This document shows positions 4,699 to 5,254 of a stretch of 5,254 bases of DNA, in pieces. The first letter of the stretch is position 1, and the number at the start of each line of letters is the position of its first letter. Under the pieces are notes generated by a model, which was not told the DNA's origin, did not search any database, and saw nothing but the letters and a program-made list of their open reading frames with translations. This DNA comes from RGIG7213 sp045545665 (lineage in GTDB: Bacteria > Bacillota > Clostridia > Oscillospirales > CAG-272): NCBI GenBank assembly GCA_045545665.1, contig JAZQBL010000043.1:1-5254 (forward strand). The letters run 5' to 3'. A program made the position numbers and the translations under genes.

Positions 4699-5254
4699 TT
4701 ACATCAATGATCTGTAAAGTGCTCTTATTGTTGCTGTATCAGTTATTTCTTTGTCAGCGATAACGATAAGTCCGTTTTCGGCAACCGTCAGAACCTTGCC
4801 CTGTGCGGCAACGGCATCAGCCGTTACTGAAACGTACATCTCGCCGCAGTAAGTACCTGCATTTGCAAACGCACCTGCTGCATATCCGAGCGTACCTTCA
4901 ACGAACGTCTTGGGAAGGTATACAGTACCCTGCTGACCGAGCGCCGTAATGTTCGTATTTTCGGCGTTTATCATAACCTGTGCGCCGTTTACGTATGCGT
5001 TGTAGGAGTTAGTCTTGAAAACTACCATGGAGGATTCGAGGCAGGAAGGAGCTGCAACGGTTTCGTTTGCAGTTGTGTATCTGTAGTTATATCTGCCGTT
5101 GGGAGCTGCGTCGCCGAGGTCGAGGAACTGCATTATTTCCTTACCGTCAGCTACGGAGTTATCTGCCCACTTGAAGTCGAACGTGTCGCCGACTTTGATC
5201 GTGCTCTTTGCGACCTTTATGACTATCATATTGCCCGATACCGTAAATTCGGCA
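4699..5254 (-). CDS. C-terminal part of an extracellular-type protein with a copper-amine-oxidase-N-like stalk domain (5' end outside window)
   Basis: The reading frame stays open to the window edge, so this is the 3' part of a longer gene. The internal ATG at 5229 has no clear ribosome binding site, and codons before it continue the frame. Numbered from that ATG, the stretch from about residue 77 (AYVNGAQVMINAE), through GTVYLPKTFVEGTLGY (about 100-115), to YVSVTADAVAAQGKVLTV and a final GLIVIADKE follows the pattern of the Cu_amine_oxidN1-like stalk domain: a YVNG opening, two [Y/V][L/V]P/S..F/A.E/A.LG-like helices and a terminal strand. Family knowledge: this domain is common at the ends of secreted clostridial proteins, including polysaccharide lyases and glycosidases, and its role here is structural. 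The 75 residues before it look like a beta-sandwich. The catalytic part, if any, is off-window. Gene identity is unknown; the domain call is by eye. Confidence 0.7.
   Translation of the reverse strand, partial: AEFTVSGNMIVIKVAKSTIKVGDTFDFKWADNSVADGKEIMQFLDLGDAAPNGRYNYRYTTANETVAAPSCLESSMVVFKTNSYNAYVNGAQVMINAENTNITALGQQGTVYLPKTFVEGTLGYAAGAFANAGTYCGEMYVSVTADAVAAQGKVLTVAENGLIVIADKEITDTATIRALYRSLM

Overview
The window looks like part of a Clostridia-type (Oscillospiraceae/Ruminococcaceae-like) gut or rumen Firmicute chromosome. The basis is the gene mix: a cytoplasmic GH43 glycosidase, a BspA-type leucine-rich-repeat lipoprotein, an M19 dipeptidase and a secreted protein with a copper-amine-oxidase-like stalk domain. 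Moderate base composition, purine-rich ribosome binding sites and intergenic clusters of short hairpins agree with this. No rRNA or tRNA is present, so the taxonomic call is inference.

Left part (1-1105): a retron. A reverse transcriptase of 307 residues carries the retron hallmarks NAxxH, PQGAPTSP, YxDD and VTG. It sits directly behind about 140 nt of non-coding, hairpin-rich DNA with terminal inverted repeats, the expected position and shape of the msr-msd template RNA. The left window edge probably cuts into its 5' end. No effector gene lies downstream, so the effector is either upstream outside the window or absent. This is the most interesting locus here.

Middle (1106-3418): two more plus-strand genes. 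The first is a GH43-type beta-glycosidase with its own likely sigma-A promoter and strong Shine-Dalgarno. The second is a lipoprotein with an Asp-rich tether and BspA-type repeats encoded by near-identical 69-bp DNA units, closed by a clear Rho-independent terminator.

Convergent intergenic region (3387-3719): two terminators flank about 190 bp packed with short triloop hairpins, resembling a REP- or MITE-like non-coding repeat.

Right part (3683-5254, minus strand): an M19 dipeptidase gene starts one base after the stop codon of a larger extracellular-type protein whose 5' part lies outside the window. The two are probably one operon, with translation of the dipeptidase coupled to the upstream gene.

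Apart from this pair, the genes do not form an evident pathway. GH43, the surface LRR protein and the dipeptidase fit a carbohydrate- and peptide-scavenging gut bacterium, and the retron looks like an independently acquired defence-type cassette beside them.
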